DNA of 64,000 bases from JBAYSY01 sp041675885 (GCA_041675885.1 JBAYSY010000006.1:19773-83772); one strand, 5' to 3'. Shown: positions 33,379 to 45,302, counted from the stretch's first letter. The notes: generated by a model not told the origin, from the letters alone. Made by a program: numbers and translations.

Positions 33379-33633
33379 ATGAAAACCCTCTCCTCCACCA
33401 TCCTCCGCCAGAACCTCTCCGCCGTGATGGACCGGGTGAACGACGACCACGAGCCGGTCATCGTCACCCGCGCCAAGGGTAAGCCCGTGGTCATGGTCTC
33501 GCTGGAGGACTGGGCCTCGATGGATGAGACCACCTATCTGCTGTCCAGCCCGAAGAACGCAGCCCGGTTGCGCGCGGCGATCAAGGGGCTGAACGAGGGC
33601 AGGGGTGTCGTCCGTGACTTGATCGAAGAATGA
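33379..33633 (+). CDS. yefM: YefM/Phd-family antitoxin
   Basis: 84 residues. The N-terminal DNA-binding fold MKTLSSTILRQNLSAVMDRVNDDHEPVIVTRAKGKPVVMVSLEDW matches the family, and the C-terminal tail WASMDETTYLLSSPKNAARLRAAI is the toxin-wrapping segment of YefM. It neutralises YoeB and represses its own operon. I chose ATG 33379 because the family starts there; a GTG/ATG-rich leader upstream contains the promoter instead. Overlaps yoeB by ATGA. Confidence 0.93.
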   Translation: MKTLSSTILRQNLSAVMDRVNDDHEPVIVTRAKGKPVVMVSLEDWASMDETTYLLSSPKNAARLRAAIKGLNEGRGVVRDLIEE

Positions 33634-33884
33634 ATCTAACATTCTTTCCAGACGCTTGGGACGATTACCAGTATTGGCTCGCAACTGACAAGGCGATGGT
33701 CCGCAAGATCAACGGGCTCATCAAGGAATGCCTGCGCCACCCGTTCGAGGGCACCGGAAAGCCTGAGCCGTTGAAGGGCGACCTTTCCGGCTTCTGGTCG
33801 CGCCGGATAGACCGCGAACACCGGCTGGTCTATCGCGCGACGGCGACGGCAATCGAGATCGCCCAGTGCCGCTATCACTATTGA
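33630..33884 (+). CDS. yoeB: YoeB-family toxin (ribosome-dependent mRNA endonuclease)
   Basis: 84 residues, the exact length of Escherichia coli YoeB. The catalytic residues fall on the same numbers: Glu46 in KPEPLKG, Arg65 in EHRLVYR, His83 and Tyr84 at the C terminus (CRYHY). Also seen are GFWSRRIDREHRLVY and LSG. All active residues are intact, so the toxin should be functional. It cleaves mRNA at the ribosomal A site when YefM is degraded. The pair sits between rpoD with the unknown HEPN-like gene and hemE. Confidence 0.95.
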   Translation: MNLTFFPDAWDDYQYWLATDKAMVRKINGLIKECLRHPFEGTGKPEPLKGDLSGFWSRRIDREHRLVYRATATAIEIAQCRYHY

Positions 33885-33939
33885 GGCGCTACACCGCCGT
33901 CACATCCGCCTGCGCGAAATCGCCACCGACATAGCGACC

Positions 33940-33957
33940 GCAGGGTGCGCCTCACCC
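33940..33957. repeat. Partial family-A repeat next to hemE stop
   Basis: GCAG followed by GGTGCGCCTCACCC, a decayed half of the family-A hairpin with GCAG in place of GTAG. It overlaps the hemE stop codon. A weak match, listed because it lies at a gene end like the other copies. Confidence 0.35.
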
Positions 33958-35010
33958 CTCGCGCACCGTGGCGATCATCAGGGCCACGTTCTCGGGGTCG
34001 GCCTCGGGGGTGATGCCGTGGCCGAGGTTGAAGATATGCGGCCCGCCCGAGAAGGTGCGGACGATGCGGCGGGTGGACTCGATCAGTGCCGGGCCGCCGG
34101 TCACCAGATGCTGCGGCGCGAGATTGCCCTGCACGCAGCCGTCGGGCTGGACATGCGCCGCCGCCCATTCCGCCGACACGCCGTTGTCGAGCGCGACGCA
34201 ATCCGCCCCGGTCGCAGCGTGGAAGCCCGCGTAGCGCGGCCCGGCCTCGCGCGGGAAGGCGATCACCGGGATGCCGGGGTGGCGGGCCTTCAGCGCGGCG
34301 ATGATCCGCGCGGCGGGCTTGAGCGCGAAATCGTCGAAATCCTGCCCCTTGAGCGAGCCTGCCCAGGAGTCGAACAGCTTGACCACCTCGGCCCCGGCCT
34401 CGATCTGGGCGGAAAGGTAGTCGATCGTCGCCTCGGCGATCAGGTCGATCAGCGCCACGAAAGCCGCCCGGTCCTCGGCCTTGAAGGCATGCGCCGGGGC
34501 CTGGTCCGGGGTGCCGCGCCCGGCGATCATGTAGGTGGCGACCGTCCAGGGCGCGCCGGCGAAGCCGATCAGCGTGACCTCGGGCGGCAGTTCGCGGGCA
34601 AGGATGCGCACGGTCTCGTAGACCGGGCCCAGCGTCTCGTGGATCGCCGAGGCGGGTTTCAGCGCCGCCACGCCGCCCGCGTCGGTGATGGTCGAAAGCC
34701 GCGGCCCCTCGCCGGTGACGAACCACAGTTCGGACCCGAGCGCCTGCGGCAGGAGCAGGATATCGGCAAACAGGATCGCCGCGTCGAAACCATAGCGGCG
34801 GATCGGTTGCAGCGTGACCTCGGCCGCGAGATCCGGCGCGTAGCACAGCGACAGGAAATCCCCGGCCCGGGCGCGGGTGGCGCGGTATTCCGGCAGGTAG
34901 CGCCCGGCCTGCCGCATCATCCATATGGGCGGGGTGGGCAGAACCTCGCCCCGCAGCGCGCGCAGAATGGTCTTGTCCGCGCCGGTTCCGCCTGTCTCGG
35001 CCTTTGTCAT
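33952..35010 (-). CDS. hemE: Uroporphyrinogen decarboxylase
   Basis: Converts uroporphyrinogen III to coproporphyrinogen III for heme and (bacterio)chlorophyll. 352 residues. The N-terminal PIWMMRQAGRYLPEYRATR is the active-site signature. Also visible are FADILLLPQALGSE, IGFAGAPWTVATYMI, VKLFDSWAG and GPHIFNLGHGITPE at the end. ATG 35010 follows GGAGGACGGG, fixing the start; the upstream open frame is non-coding. It stands alone, facing the toxin-antitoxin pair and back to back in the same direction as the exporter gene downstream of its start. Confidence 0.96.
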   Translation of the reverse strand: MTKAETGGTGADKTILRALRGEVLPTPPIWMMRQAGRYLPEYRATRARAGDFLSLCYAPDLAAEVTLQPIRRYGFDAAILFADILLLPQALGSELWFVTGEGPRLSTITDAGGVAALKPASAIHETLGPVYETVRILARELPPEVTLIGFAGAPWTVATYMIAGRGTPDQAPAHAFKAEDRAAFVALIDLIAEATIDYLSAQIEAGAEVVKLFDSWAGSLKGQDFDDFALKPAARIIAALKARHPGIPVIAFPREAGPRYAGFHAATGADCVALDNGVSAEWAAAHVQPDGCVQGNLAPQHLVTGGPALIESTRRIVRTFSGGPHIFNLGHGITPEADPENVALMIATVREG

Positions 35011-35114
35011 CCCGTCCTCCGTCCGCATGATCCGGCCCCCGCTTGCCCGTCGGGGGCGGGGAATGTCAAGCGCGGCGCGGTCGCAGGGGGCGGCCGCGCG
35101 GCGCGGTGAACCTG

Positions 35115-36995
35115 TCAGGCCACGCCCGCCTTGCCTGTTTTCCCGGCCCCGGCCTCTGTCTGGGCCTCCGCCTCCGTCTCCGTCTCGGCCGACTGGCGGG
35201 CCCACATCGCGGCATAGCGGCCGCCGCGGGCCAGAAGCGCCTCGTGCCGCCCCTCCTCGATGATCCGGCCCGCCTCCAGCACCACGATCCGGTCGGCGTC
35301 GGCCACGGTGGAAAGCCGGTGGGCGATGGTGATCACGGTGCGGCCCCGGCTCATCTCGCGCAGGCTGTCCTGGATGTCGCGTTCGGTCTGGGTGTCGAGC
35401 GCCGAGGTGGCCTCGTCCAGCAGCAGTATCGGCGGGTTCTTGAGCAGGGTCCGCGCAATCCCCACCCGCTGCTTCTCGCCGCCCGAAAGCTTGAGTCCGC
35501 GCTCGCCCACCGTGGTCTCGTAGCCTTCGGGCAGGCTCATGATGAAATCGTGGATGCGGGCGGCGCGGGCGGCGGCCTCGATCCCGGCCCGGCCGGCGTC
35601 GGGGCGGCCGTAGGCGATGTTGTAAAGGATGGTGTCGTTGAACAGCACCGTGTCCTGCGGCACCACGCCGATCATGTCGTGCAGGCTTTGCTGGGTCACG
35701 TCGCGCACGTCCTGCCCGTCGATGCGCAGGCTGCCGCCGGTCACGTCGTAGAACCGGAACAGCAGGCGCCCGATGGTGGACTTGCCCGAGCCCGAGGGGC
35801 CGACCAGCGCCACCGTCTCGCCCGGGGCGATCTTCAGGCTGACGCCGCGCAGGATCGGCCGTTCGGGCTCATAGCCGAATTCCACGCCGTCGAATTCGAC
35901 CCCGCCGCCCCCGACCTTGAGCGCGGGCGCACCGGGGCGGTCCGCGATCTCTGCCGGTTGTTCCAGCAGCGCGAACATCTCGCCCATATCGACCAGCGAC
36001 TGGCGGATCTCGCGGTAGACCGTGCCGAGAAAGCCCAGCGGCAGGGTGATCTGCATCATATAGGCGTTGACCATGACGAAATCGCCCACGGTCAGGCGGC
36101 CGTCCTGCACCCCGAGCGCGGCCATGACCATCACCGCCACCAGCCCCAGCGTGATCAGCAGCGACTGGCCGATGTTGAGCAACCCCAGCGTAAGTCCGGT
36201 CTTGACCGCCGCGCGCTCATACCCCGCCATCGCGGCGTCGTAACGCGCGGCCTCGCGCGCCTCGGCGCCGAAATACTTGACGGTCTCGAAGTTCAGCAGG
36301 CTGTCGATGGCTTTCTGGTTGGCGTCGGTGTCCTGGTCGTTCATCTCCCTCCTGATCTGCACCCGCCATTCCGTCACCCGGAAGGTGAACATCACGTAAA
36401 GCGCGATCGTGGCCAGCACCACCAGCATGTAGGAGGCCCCGAACACCGTGGCGAAGATCACCATGATCAGAACGAGTTCGAGGATCAGCGGCCCGACCGA
36501 GAACAGCATGAACCGCAGCAGGAAATCGACACCCTTGACGCCGCGTTCGATCACCCGGCTGAGCCCGCCGGTGCGGCGGCTGACATGGTAGCGCATCGAG
36601 AGCCGGTGGATATGGCTGAAGGTCTCAAGCGCGAGTCGCCGCAGCGCCCGCTGGCCGACCCGCACGAAGACCGCATCGCGAAGTTCGGCGAAGGCGACCG
36701 AGAAAAGCCGCGCCATGCCGTAGGCGACGGTCAGGCCGACCGCGCCCAGCATCAGCATCTCGGGCCCCGAGGGGGCCTCTCCCGCCAGCGCATCGACCGC
36801 CTGTTTGTAGAGGAACGGGGTGACGACGGCGAAAAGCTTGCCCGCGACCAGCGCCAGCATGGCAAACACCACCCGGCGCTTGACCCAGCCCTGACCCGCG
36901 GGCCAGAGATACGGCCCCACCCGGCGGATCGTCCGCCACCCGCTGCCGCCCGTTCCGGCCGGAACCTGTCCGACCGGCGCCTGTCCGGTTGCCAT
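35115..36995 (-). CDS. Atm1-type ABC exporter (heavy metal/glutathione, Fe-S related)
   Basis: 626-residue half-transporter: six membrane helices (about residues 35-320) and an ATPase with GPSGSGKST (Walker A), LSGGEKQR (signature), ILLLDEATSALD (Walker B) and the switch His in IAHRLSTV. Strings such as DSLLNFETVKYFGAEAREAARYDAAM and FGYEPERPILRGVSL are characteristic of the mitochondrial Atm1/bacterial NaAtm1 family, which exports glutathione conjugates, linked to Fe-S assembly or metal detoxification. An unusual tail of Thr/Glu/Ala repeats (ETETEAEAQTEAGAGK) follows the ATPase. ATG 36995 is preceded in frame by a GTG at 36998; I take the ATG. Confidence 0.92.
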   Translation of the reverse strand: MATGQAPVGQVPAGTGGSGWRTIRRVGPYLWPAGQGWVKRRVVFAMLALVAGKLFAVVTPFLYKQAVDALAGEAPSGPEMLMLGAVGLTVAYGMARLFSVAFAELRDAVFVRVGQRALRRLALETFSHIHRLSMRYHVSRRTGGLSRVIERGVKGVDFLLRFMLFSVGPLILELVLIMVIFATVFGASYMLVVLATIALYVMFTFRVTEWRVQIRREMNDQDTDANQKAIDSLLNFETVKYFGAEAREAARYDAAMAGYERAAVKTGLTLGLLNIGQSLLITLGLVAVMVMAALGVQDGRLTVGDFVMVNAYMMQITLPLGFLGTVYREIRQSLVDMGEMFALLEQPAEIADRPGAPALKVGGGGVEFDGVEFGYEPERPILRGVSLKIAPGETVALVGPSGSGKSTIGRLLFRFYDVTGGSLRIDGQDVRDVTQQSLHDMIGVVPQDTVLFNDTILYNIAYGRPDAGRAGIEAAARAARIHDFIMSLPEGYETTVGERGLKLSGGEKQRVGIARTLLKNPPILLLDEATSALDTQTERDIQDSLREMSRGRTVITIAHRLSTVADADRIVVLEAGRIIEEGRHEALLARGGRYAAMWARQSAETETEAEAQTEAGAGKTGKAGVA

Positions 36996-37173
36996 CACCC
37001 GCCCCCATCTGTCCGCCGGACCTACCTATGTCCCCCGACGGCAAAGTGCCAGAGGGGTCCGGTCGCGCGCCCGGACCCGGCGACCGGCCCTTTCCGGCCG
37101 GGCAGGGGCTTTCCGCCCCCCTGCGCCTGACGGCGCGAATATCCCCCCGGAGGGTCGCCTTGCCAGGGGCCGC

Positions 37174-39453
<2,280 letters not shown>

Positions 39454-39686
39454 CGTTTCCTCCCCCTGAGTTCCGCCCCGAAATTGCGGTTGTTCAACAT
39501 TAAACCATCCGCCCGGTGGCGCAAGGGCGCAGCGGCGGCGCGGGTGCGGTCGGCGGGGGAAGGGCAGGGTGCCCGCCCCGGTTTTCCTGCCCGGCCCGTT
39601 CTTTTCCCGCCCTCCGGCGTTCCACGCCTTGCGGCCGGATGCGGCGCGACCTAGATTCACCCCAAGAAACGCTGACGGAGACCGCC

Positions 39687-39929
39687 ATGGCCATGGAAGC
39701 CCGGGATATCGAAAACCTGCTGCGGGAAAGTTTCCCGCAGGCACGGATCACCATCACCGACCTTGCGGGCGACGGCAATCACTACGCCGCCGAGGTGATC
39801 GACGAATCCTTCCGGGGCATGAACCGGGTACAGCAGCAGCGCGCCGTCTATGCTGCGCTGAAGGGCCGCATGGACGGCCCGGCGGGTGAACTCCATGCCC
39901 TTGCCCTCACCACCAAGGCGCCTGACTGA
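39687..39929 (+). CDS. bolA: BolA-family protein
   Basis: 80 residues with the class II KH-like fold pattern MEARDIENLLRESFPQARITITDLAGDGNHYAAEVIDESFRG, ending NRVQQQRAVYAALKGRM. The His in GNHYAAEV and the NRVQQQR helix are the conserved features. BolA2-like proteins form [2Fe-2S] complexes with monothiol glutaredoxin Grx4, and the grxD gene is 56 bases downstream on the same strand, strongly supporting that partnership. ATG at 39687; a second ATG two codons later is equally possible. Confidence 0.93.
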   Translation: MAMEARDIENLLRESFPQARITITDLAGDGNHYAAEVIDESFRGMNRVQQQRAVYAALKGRMDGPAGELHALALTTKAPD

Positions 39930-39985
39930 AGGGGGCGCCGGTCCGACCGCCAAACAGACCGCCGAACAGACCGAAGGGAAACGCA

Positions 39986-40351
39986 ATGACCACCACAGCG
40001 CAGGACCAGATCCGCGATACCATCACCACCCATGACGTCGTGCTGTTCATGAAGGGCACCAAGACCATGCCGCAATGCGGGTTCTCCTCGCGCGTGGCCG
40101 GGGTGCTCAACTTCATGGGGGTGGAGTTTCTCGATGTGAACGTGCTTGCCGACGAGGCCGTCCGGCAGGGAATCAAGGATTTCTCCGACTGGCCGACCAT
40201 CCCGCAGCTTTACGTCAAGGGCGAGTTCGTCGGCGGCTGCGATATCGTGACCGAGATGACGCTCTCGGGCGAGCTTGACCAGTTGTTCGAGACGCAGGGC
40301 GTGGGCTACGACAAGGCGGCGGCGGACAAGATCCGCGAAGCGAACGCCTGA
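39986..40351 (+). CDS. grxD: Monothiol glutaredoxin (Grx4/GrxD type)
   Basis: 121 residues. The active motif CGFS begins at Cys31 (TMPQCGFSSRVAGVLN); family features FMKGTK, WPTIPQLYVKGEFVGGCDI (cis-Pro and glutathione site) follow. It carries or transfers [2Fe-2S] clusters together with BolA and has no ordinary dithiol activity. A short C-terminal extension (YDKAAADKIREANA) is usual in alphaproteobacteria. AAGGGAA precedes the ATG. Probably one transcript with bolA. Confidence 0.96.
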   Translation: MTTTAQDQIRDTITTHDVVLFMKGTKTMPQCGFSSRVAGVLNFMGVEFLDVNVLADEAVRQGIKDFSDWPTIPQLYVKGEFVGGCDIVTEMTLSGELDQLFETQGVGYDKAAADKIREANA

Positions 40352-40494
40352 TCCGCTGCATCACGTTGCGGCGGCGCGGCTTTGTCAGTCCGCCCGCCGC
40401 GGCGCGGATGCATCCGAACGCATGTCCGGTTCCGGGGCGGGGGCGTGAACCGCGACGGCGCGCTCGGGATGCGCCGATGGCGGCGGCGGCCCGG

Positions 40495-40872
40495 CTACCT
40501 GTCCGACGGGTGGTTCACCCCGTCGACCCAGCCGATCTCGCCGATCTCGCCGAGGTCGCGCGGGTTGACGCCATCGAGGATCGCCACGTTCACCCCGTAT
40601 TCGTTCGGGTTCGACCGCCTGCGGTGGTGGGTGTAGATGCCGCAGGTCGCGCAGAACCAGTGCTGCGCCGTCATGCTGCCCCAGCGGTAGAGCGTCAGCC
40701 TGTCCTGCCCCTTCACCACCCGCAGCCCGTCGAGCGGCGCCGAGACCGCGGCCGCGCCCCGGCGGCGGCAGAAGGAACAGTCGCAGCGCCGGGCCGAGGC
40801 GAGGCCGTCCGCCAGCGTCACCTCGATCTCGACCGCGCCGCAATGGCAGGTGCCGCGCCGGACCTCGCTCAT
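40495..40872 (-). CDS. GFA-family (glutathione-dependent formaldehyde-activating-like) protein
   Basis: 125 residues with the CENP-V/GFA zinc fold: TCHCGAVEIEV at the N terminus (zinc site one), CDCSFCRRRGA (zinc site two) and FCATCGIYTHHRRR. Similar proteins are listed as glutathione-dependent formaldehyde-activating, but most members are of unknown activity. The ATG at 40872 overlaps the stop of the rhomboid gene by four bases, so the two are translationally coupled. Confidence 0.88.
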   Translation of the reverse strand: MSEVRRGTCHCGAVEIEVTLADGLASARRCDCSFCRRRGAAAVSAPLDGLRVVKGQDRLTLYRWGSMTAQHWFCATCGIYTHHRRRSNPNEYGVNVAILDGVNPRDLGEIGEIGWVDGVNHPSDR

Positions 40873-41615
40873 CGCCGCCTCCGGACCACGGGAATGGAGG
40901 TGCGCCCGACCCGGTAGCGGGCCTCGGGGTGCGGCGGCTCGCCATGGGTGCGCCGCCACCAGCCGGTGCCGCCCCGGCGCAGCCAGAGCGGCACGGTCAG
41001 CGCCATCCCGGCGACGAAACCGCCCGCATGGGCCCAATAGGCGACGCCGCCTTCCTCGGGGCTGACGGCCAGCCCGCCGCCGATCTGGAACAGGAACCAC
41101 AGGCCCAGCATGATCCAGGCGGGCACCGGCAGGATGCGGAAGAAGATCACGATGATGATCAGCACATCGACCCGCGCCCGGGGGTAGAGCAGCAGATACC
41201 CGCCCAGCACCCCGGCGATCGCGCCGGAGGCCCCGACCATCGGCACCGGAGAGCCGGGTTCGGCCGCGACCTGAAGCGCCGCCGCCACCGCCCCGCAGGC
41301 CAGGTAGAAGGCAAGAAACCCGCGATGGCCGAAGGCTTCCTCCATGTTGTCGCCGAAAATCCACAGAAACAGCATGTTGCCCGCAAGGTGCAGCCAGCCG
41401 GCATGGACGAACATCGAGGTGAGGACCGTATGCCAGTCCTGCCCCGAGGTGATCCGGCCCGGCACCACGCCCCAGGTGTTGAAGAAGGCATGGACCGCGT
41501 AATCGCTGTCCAGAAACGGCAGGGAGCCGAGGAACACCAGGATGTTGGCGGCCATCAGCCCCCAGGTGACATAAGGCGTGCCCCCGGAAGGATTGTGATC
41601 GCGGATCGGAAACAT
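40869..41615 (-). CDS. Rhomboid-family intramembrane serine protease
   Basis: 248 residues with six or so membrane helices. The catalytic Ser130 is in VGASGAIAGVLGGY and the catalytic His196 in YWAHAGGFVAG. The supporting HxxxN motif is His76-Asn80 in LHLAGNMLFLW, followed by IFGDNMEEAFG. A hydrophilic C-terminal tail (about 215-248) is rich in Arg. It cleaves membrane proteins within the bilayer; substrates are unknown. Start MFPIRDHNPSGGTPYVTW is typical for this alphaproteobacterial subgroup. Coupled to the GFA gene downstream. Confidence 0.93.
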   Translation of the reverse strand: MFPIRDHNPSGGTPYVTWGLMAANILVFLGSLPFLDSDYAVHAFFNTWGVVPGRITSGQDWHTVLTSMFVHAGWLHLAGNMLFLWIFGDNMEEAFGHRGFLAFYLACGAVAAALQVAAEPGSPVPMVGASGAIAGVLGGYLLLYPRARVDVLIIIVIFFRILPVPAWIMLGLWFLFQIGGGLAVSPEEGGVAYWAHAGGFVAGMALTVPLWLRRGGTGWWRRTHGEPPHPEARYRVGRTSIPVVRRRR

Positions 41616-41673
41616 GGCCCACGGTTTCCGATCCCTGGCCCGGCGTCAAGGGGAGTCCTGTTCCGGGCGTGGC

Positions 41674-41695
41674 GGTGCGCGTGAGCGCACCCTGC
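41674..41695. repeat. Diverged single family-A repeat
   Basis: GGTGCGC-GTGA-GCGCACC followed by CTGC, a solitary 22-bp copy with an altered loop and GCAG in place of GTAG (read on the minus strand). It lies 22 bases before the putA stop. Confidence 0.6.
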
Positions 41696-41716
41696 GGCGA
41701 CCCTGCGGCGCGCTCG

Positions 41717-44700
41717 TCACGCCCCCGCGCTCACCAGCAGCTGCGCGTTGCCGCCCGAGGCGGTGGTGTCGATGCAGACGTGGCGCTCGTGCAGAACATG
41801 GGCGGTGTCGGGCATCCCGGCGATCAGCGGCAGGATCGGCCCCGGACGGCGGGCAAGCGCCTGCGCCAGCGCGCGGGCGGTCCGGGCGTCGCCCCACCAG
41901 AGCACGCCGGAAAACCCCTCGATCCGGGCCAGCACCTCCGGGTCGGTCAGGTCGGGCGCCGCCAGCGCCGCCCCGCCAAGCGCCCGCACCGCATGGACCT
42001 GCGCGGCGGCGGCCTCGCCGGGGCCGAGGCACAGCAAGGGCGGGCGCGGCACCAGCGACAGCCGGTTCGATTCGCCGGTCGGTCCGGGCAGGTCGTGGGT
42101 CTTGACCGCGGTCTCCGTCGCCCGGGCCGAGGCCAGCGCCGCCGTCAGCGCGCCCGCGTCGCGCGGCGGGGCAGGGGGGGCGGATGCCTCCGCCGCCACC
42201 GGCACGGGCCGGGCGGTGAAGCGCGGCAGGTAGTCCGGCCCGCCCGCCTTGGGGCCGGTGCCGGAAAGCCCCTCGCCGCCGAAGGGCTGGCTGCCCACCA
42301 CCGCGCCGATCTGGTTACGGTTGACATAGGTGTTGCCGACCCGCACCCGCTCGACGACATGCTGCACCCGGTCGTCGATCCTTGTATGCAGCCCGAAGGT
42401 CAGCCCGTAGCCGCTGGCGTTCACCGCGGCGATCACCGCGTCCAGTTCCCCGGCCCGGAAGGTGGCGAGATGCAGGACGGGGCCGAAGATCTCGCGCCCC
42501 AGATCGGCGATGCCGCCCACGCGGATCACCGCCGGGCCGATGAAATGTCCGGTGGCGGGGCAGGGGAGTTCATGCAGCAACCGCCCCTCGGCCCGCGCGG
42601 CCGCGACATGGGCGGCGATGCCCGCCGCCGCTTCGGCATCGATCACCGGGCCCAGATCGGTGGCCAGATCCTCGGGGTCGCCGGGCGCAAGCTCGTCCAT
42701 CGCGCCGAACAGCATTTCGGTCAGCGGCCCGGCGATGTCCTCCTGCACGTAGAGACAGCGCAGCGCCGAACAGCGCTGCCCGGCCGACTGGAAGGCCGAG
42801 GCGACGATATCGCGCACCGCCTGTTCCGGCAGCGCGGTCGAATCCACCACCATCGCGTTCAGCCCGCCGGTCTCGGCGATCAGCGGCGCGGCCGGATCGC
42901 AATGCGCGGCCATGGCGGAACGGATCGCCAGCGCGGTCGCGGTCGAGCCGGTGAAGGCCACGCCGCCCAGACGCGGGTCCGAGGTCAGCCACGCCCCCAC
43001 CTCGCCGCCGCCCGGCAACAGTTGCAGCGCCGACAGCGGCACCCCGGCGCGGTGCAAAAGCGCGACCGCATGGGCGGCGATCAGCGAGGTCTGCCCGGCG
43101 GGTTTCGCCAGAACCGCATTCCCGGCGGCCAGCGCGGCGCCGATCTGCCCCGAAAAGATCGCCAGCGGAAAGTTCCACGGGCTGATACAGGCGAACACCC
43201 CGCAGGGGGCCGCGCCCTCCAGCGCCCCGGCGCCGTCGGCATAGTAGCGCAGGAAATCCACCGCCTCGCGCAGTTCCGCCACCGCATCGGCCAGCGTCTT
43301 GCCGGCCTCGCGCGCCAGGAGCGCGAAGATCGGGCCGAATTCGGCCTCGTAAAGGTCGGCGGCGCGGCGCAGCACCCCGGCGCGTTCGGCCGCGGGCGCA
43401 TCCCAGACGCGGGCGGCGGCAAAGGCGGTGTCCACATCGGCGGGCGAGGCATGGCGCACCACCCCCACCTTCATCTTGCCCGAAATACTCCCGCCGGAGG
43501 CTCCCCCACTCTCCGCCAGCGCGAAGGCCGGGTTGAGGACGGGCAGGGGGGCCGCGCCCTCGACCGGGCCCGCCAGCACCGGCGCGGCGGTGAATTCATG
43601 CGCCAGCCACGGCGCCCGCGCCGCCCCAATCGCCGCCAGATCGCCGGTATCGGTCAGATCCCAGCCGCGCGAATTGCGCCGGGGCGCGAACAGTTCCGGC
43701 CCGCGCAGGATCGAGGGATTCTCGACCCCCGGCGCGGCTTCCAGCGCGGCAAAGGGGCAGGCGGCCACCGTCTCGGGCGGGACATCTTCATCGACGATCT
43801 GGTTGACGAAGCTGGAATTCGCGCCGTTTTCCAGCAGCCTGCGCACCAGATAGGCCAGCAGGTCGCGATGCGCGCCCACCGGGGCGTAGATGCGGCAGCG
43901 GGTGCCGTGGTCGGCATGGACGATCTCGTGCAGCCGTTCGCCCATGCCGTGCAGGCGCTGGAACTCGAACCGCTCCCGGTCCTGCGGCCCGGCCATGTCG
44001 AGGATCGCGGCCACGGTATGCGCGTTATGGGTGGCGAATTGCGGATAGATGCGGTCGGTCATGCCCAGCAGCTTGCGGGCACAGGCGATATAGCTGATGT
44101 CGCTGGCCGGTTTGCGGGTGAAGACGGGAAAGCTGTCCAGCCCCAGCACCTGCGCCCGCTTGATCTCGGTGTCCCAATAGGCGCCTTTCACCAGCCGCAC
44201 CATGATCCGCCGGTCGAGCCGGGTGGCCAGATCATGCAGCCGGTCGATCACCGCGCCCGCGCGGCGGCCGTAAGCCTGCACCACCACGCCGAACCCATCC
44301 CAGCCCGCCAGCGCCGGATCGGCCAGAACCGCCTCGATCACATCCAGCGAAATCGCAAGCCGGTCAGCCTCTTCCGCGTCGATGTTGAAGCCCAGACCGG
44401 CGGCTTTCGCCAGCCCCGCCAGCGCCCGGACCCGGGGCACCAGCTCCTCCATGACCCGTTCGCACTTGGCCACCTCGTAGCGCGGATGCAGCGCGGAAAG
44501 CTTGACCGAAATCCCCGGATTCGCACGGATATCCGCACCCTTGGCCGCCGCCGCGATGACGCTGATCGCGCCGGAATAGGCCAGGTGATAGCGCCGCGCA
44601 TCGGCCTCGGTCCGGGCCGCTTCGCCCAGCATGTCATAGCTGTAGGTATAGCCCCTGGCCTCCAGCTCGCGGGCGCGTTTCATCGCCGCGCCGATATCCT

Positions 44701-45256
44701 CGCCCAGCACGAACTGGCGGCCCATCTCCTTCATCGCCCGGCCGACCGCGGCGCGGATCACCGGCTCGCCCAGCCGCTTGATCGCGCCGCGCAGGTGCCC
44801 GGCCACGCCCGGGCCGCGCCCCGGCTCATGCCCCGGTTCATGGTCGTCAAGCACCTTGCCGGTCAGCATCAGCGCCCAGGTCGAGGCATTGACCAGCGAC
44901 GACGCCGAATGGCCGAGGTGGCGGCCCCAGTCCGAGGGGGCGATCTTGTCCTCGATCAGCGCATCCATGGTGTCGGCATCGGGGACGCGCAGCAGGGCTT
45001 CGGCCAGGCACATCAGCGCGATCCCCTCATCGGTGGAAAGCCCGTATTCGGCCAGGAACACCTCCATCAGCCCGGGTTTCGCGCTGTTGCGGATCCGCGC
45101 CACCAGATCGGCCCCGGCGGCGGCGATCCGGGTGCGGTCGTCGGGGCCCAGCGCGGCCTCGTCGATCAGCGCTTTCAGCAAGGGGGCCTCGGGCATGAGG
45201 CTGGCGGTCTCGATGATTTCGGTGGGCGTCAAGGCGGGATTCTCCGGGGCGTTCAT
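41717..45256 (-). CDS. putA: Bifunctional proline dehydrogenase / glutamate-semialdehyde dehydrogenase
   Basis: Oxidises proline to glutamate in two steps. 1179 residues. The N-terminal helical region is followed by the flavin-dependent PRODH barrel (about 160-520; VRLVKGAYWDTEIKRAQ, RKPASDISYIAC, FATHNAHTVAAIL, RRLLENGANSSFVNQI). The NAD-dependent aldehyde dehydrogenase (about 570-1050) follows, with SPWNFPLAIF, GFTGST, ETGG and the catalytic Cys829 in SAGQRCSALR. A short C-terminal domain follows, as in long PutA types, possibly covering the substrate tunnel. No N-terminal ribbon-helix-helix is seen, so it is not a DNA-binding PutA; the divergent Lrp-type gene does the regulation. ATG 45256 with AGGAG upstream; ATG 45277 is the alternative. 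Confidence 0.95.
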   Translation of the reverse strand: MNAPENPALTPTEIIETASLMPEAPLLKALIDEAALGPDDRTRIAAAGADLVARIRNSAKPGLMEVFLAEYGLSTDEGIALMCLAEALLRVPDADTMDALIEDKIAPSDWGRHLGHSASSLVNASTWALMLTGKVLDDHEPGHEPGRGPGVAGHLRGAIKRLGEPVIRAAVGRAMKEMGRQFVLGEDIGAAMKRARELEARGYTYSYDMLGEAARTEADARRYHLAYSGAISVIAAAAKGADIRANPGISVKLSALHPRYEVAKCERVMEELVPRVRALAGLAKAAGLGFNIDAEEADRLAISLDVIEAVLADPALAGWDGFGVVVQAYGRRAGAVIDRLHDLATRLDRRIMVRLVKGAYWDTEIKRAQVLGLDSFPVFTRKPASDISYIACARKLLGMTDRIYPQFATHNAHTVAAILDMAGPQDRERFEFQRLHGMGERLHEIVHADHGTRCRIYAPVGAHRDLLAYLVRRLLENGANSSFVNQIVDEDVPPETVAACPFAALEAAPGVENPSILRGPELFAPRRNSRGWDLTDTGDLAAIGAARAPWLAHEFTAAPVLAGPVEGAAPLPVLNPAFALAESGGASGGSISGKMKVGVVRHASPADVDTAFAAARVWDAPAAERAGVLRRAADLYEAEFGPIFALLAREAGKTLADAVAELREAVDFLRYYADGAGALEGAAPCGVFACISPWNFPLAIFSGQIGAALAAGNAVLAKPAGQTSLIAAHAVALLHRAGVPLSALQLLPGGGEVGAWLTSDPRLGGVAFTGSTATALAIRSAMAAHCDPAAPLIAETGGLNAMVVDSTALPEQAVRDIVASAFQSAGQRCSALRCLYVQEDIAGPLTEMLFGAMDELAPGDPEDLATDLGPVIDAEAAAGIAAHVAAARAEGRLLHELPCPATGHFIGPAVIRVGGIADLGREIFGPVLHLATFRAGELDAVIAAVNASGYGLTFGLHTRIDDRVQHVVERVRVGNTYVNRNQIGAVVGSQPFGGEGLSGTGPKAGGPDYLPRFTARPVPVAAEASAPPAPPRDAGALTAALASARATETAVKTHDLPGPTGESNRLSLVPRPPLLCLGPGEAAAAQVHAVRALGGAALAAPDLTDPEVLARIEGFSGVLWWGDARTARALAQALARRPGPILPLIAGMPDTAHVLHERHVCIDTTASGGNAQLLVSAGA

Positions 45257-45302
45257 GGGGGCTCCTGTTTCGCCCATGATATACCTTGCACGTCGGTCTA
45301 TT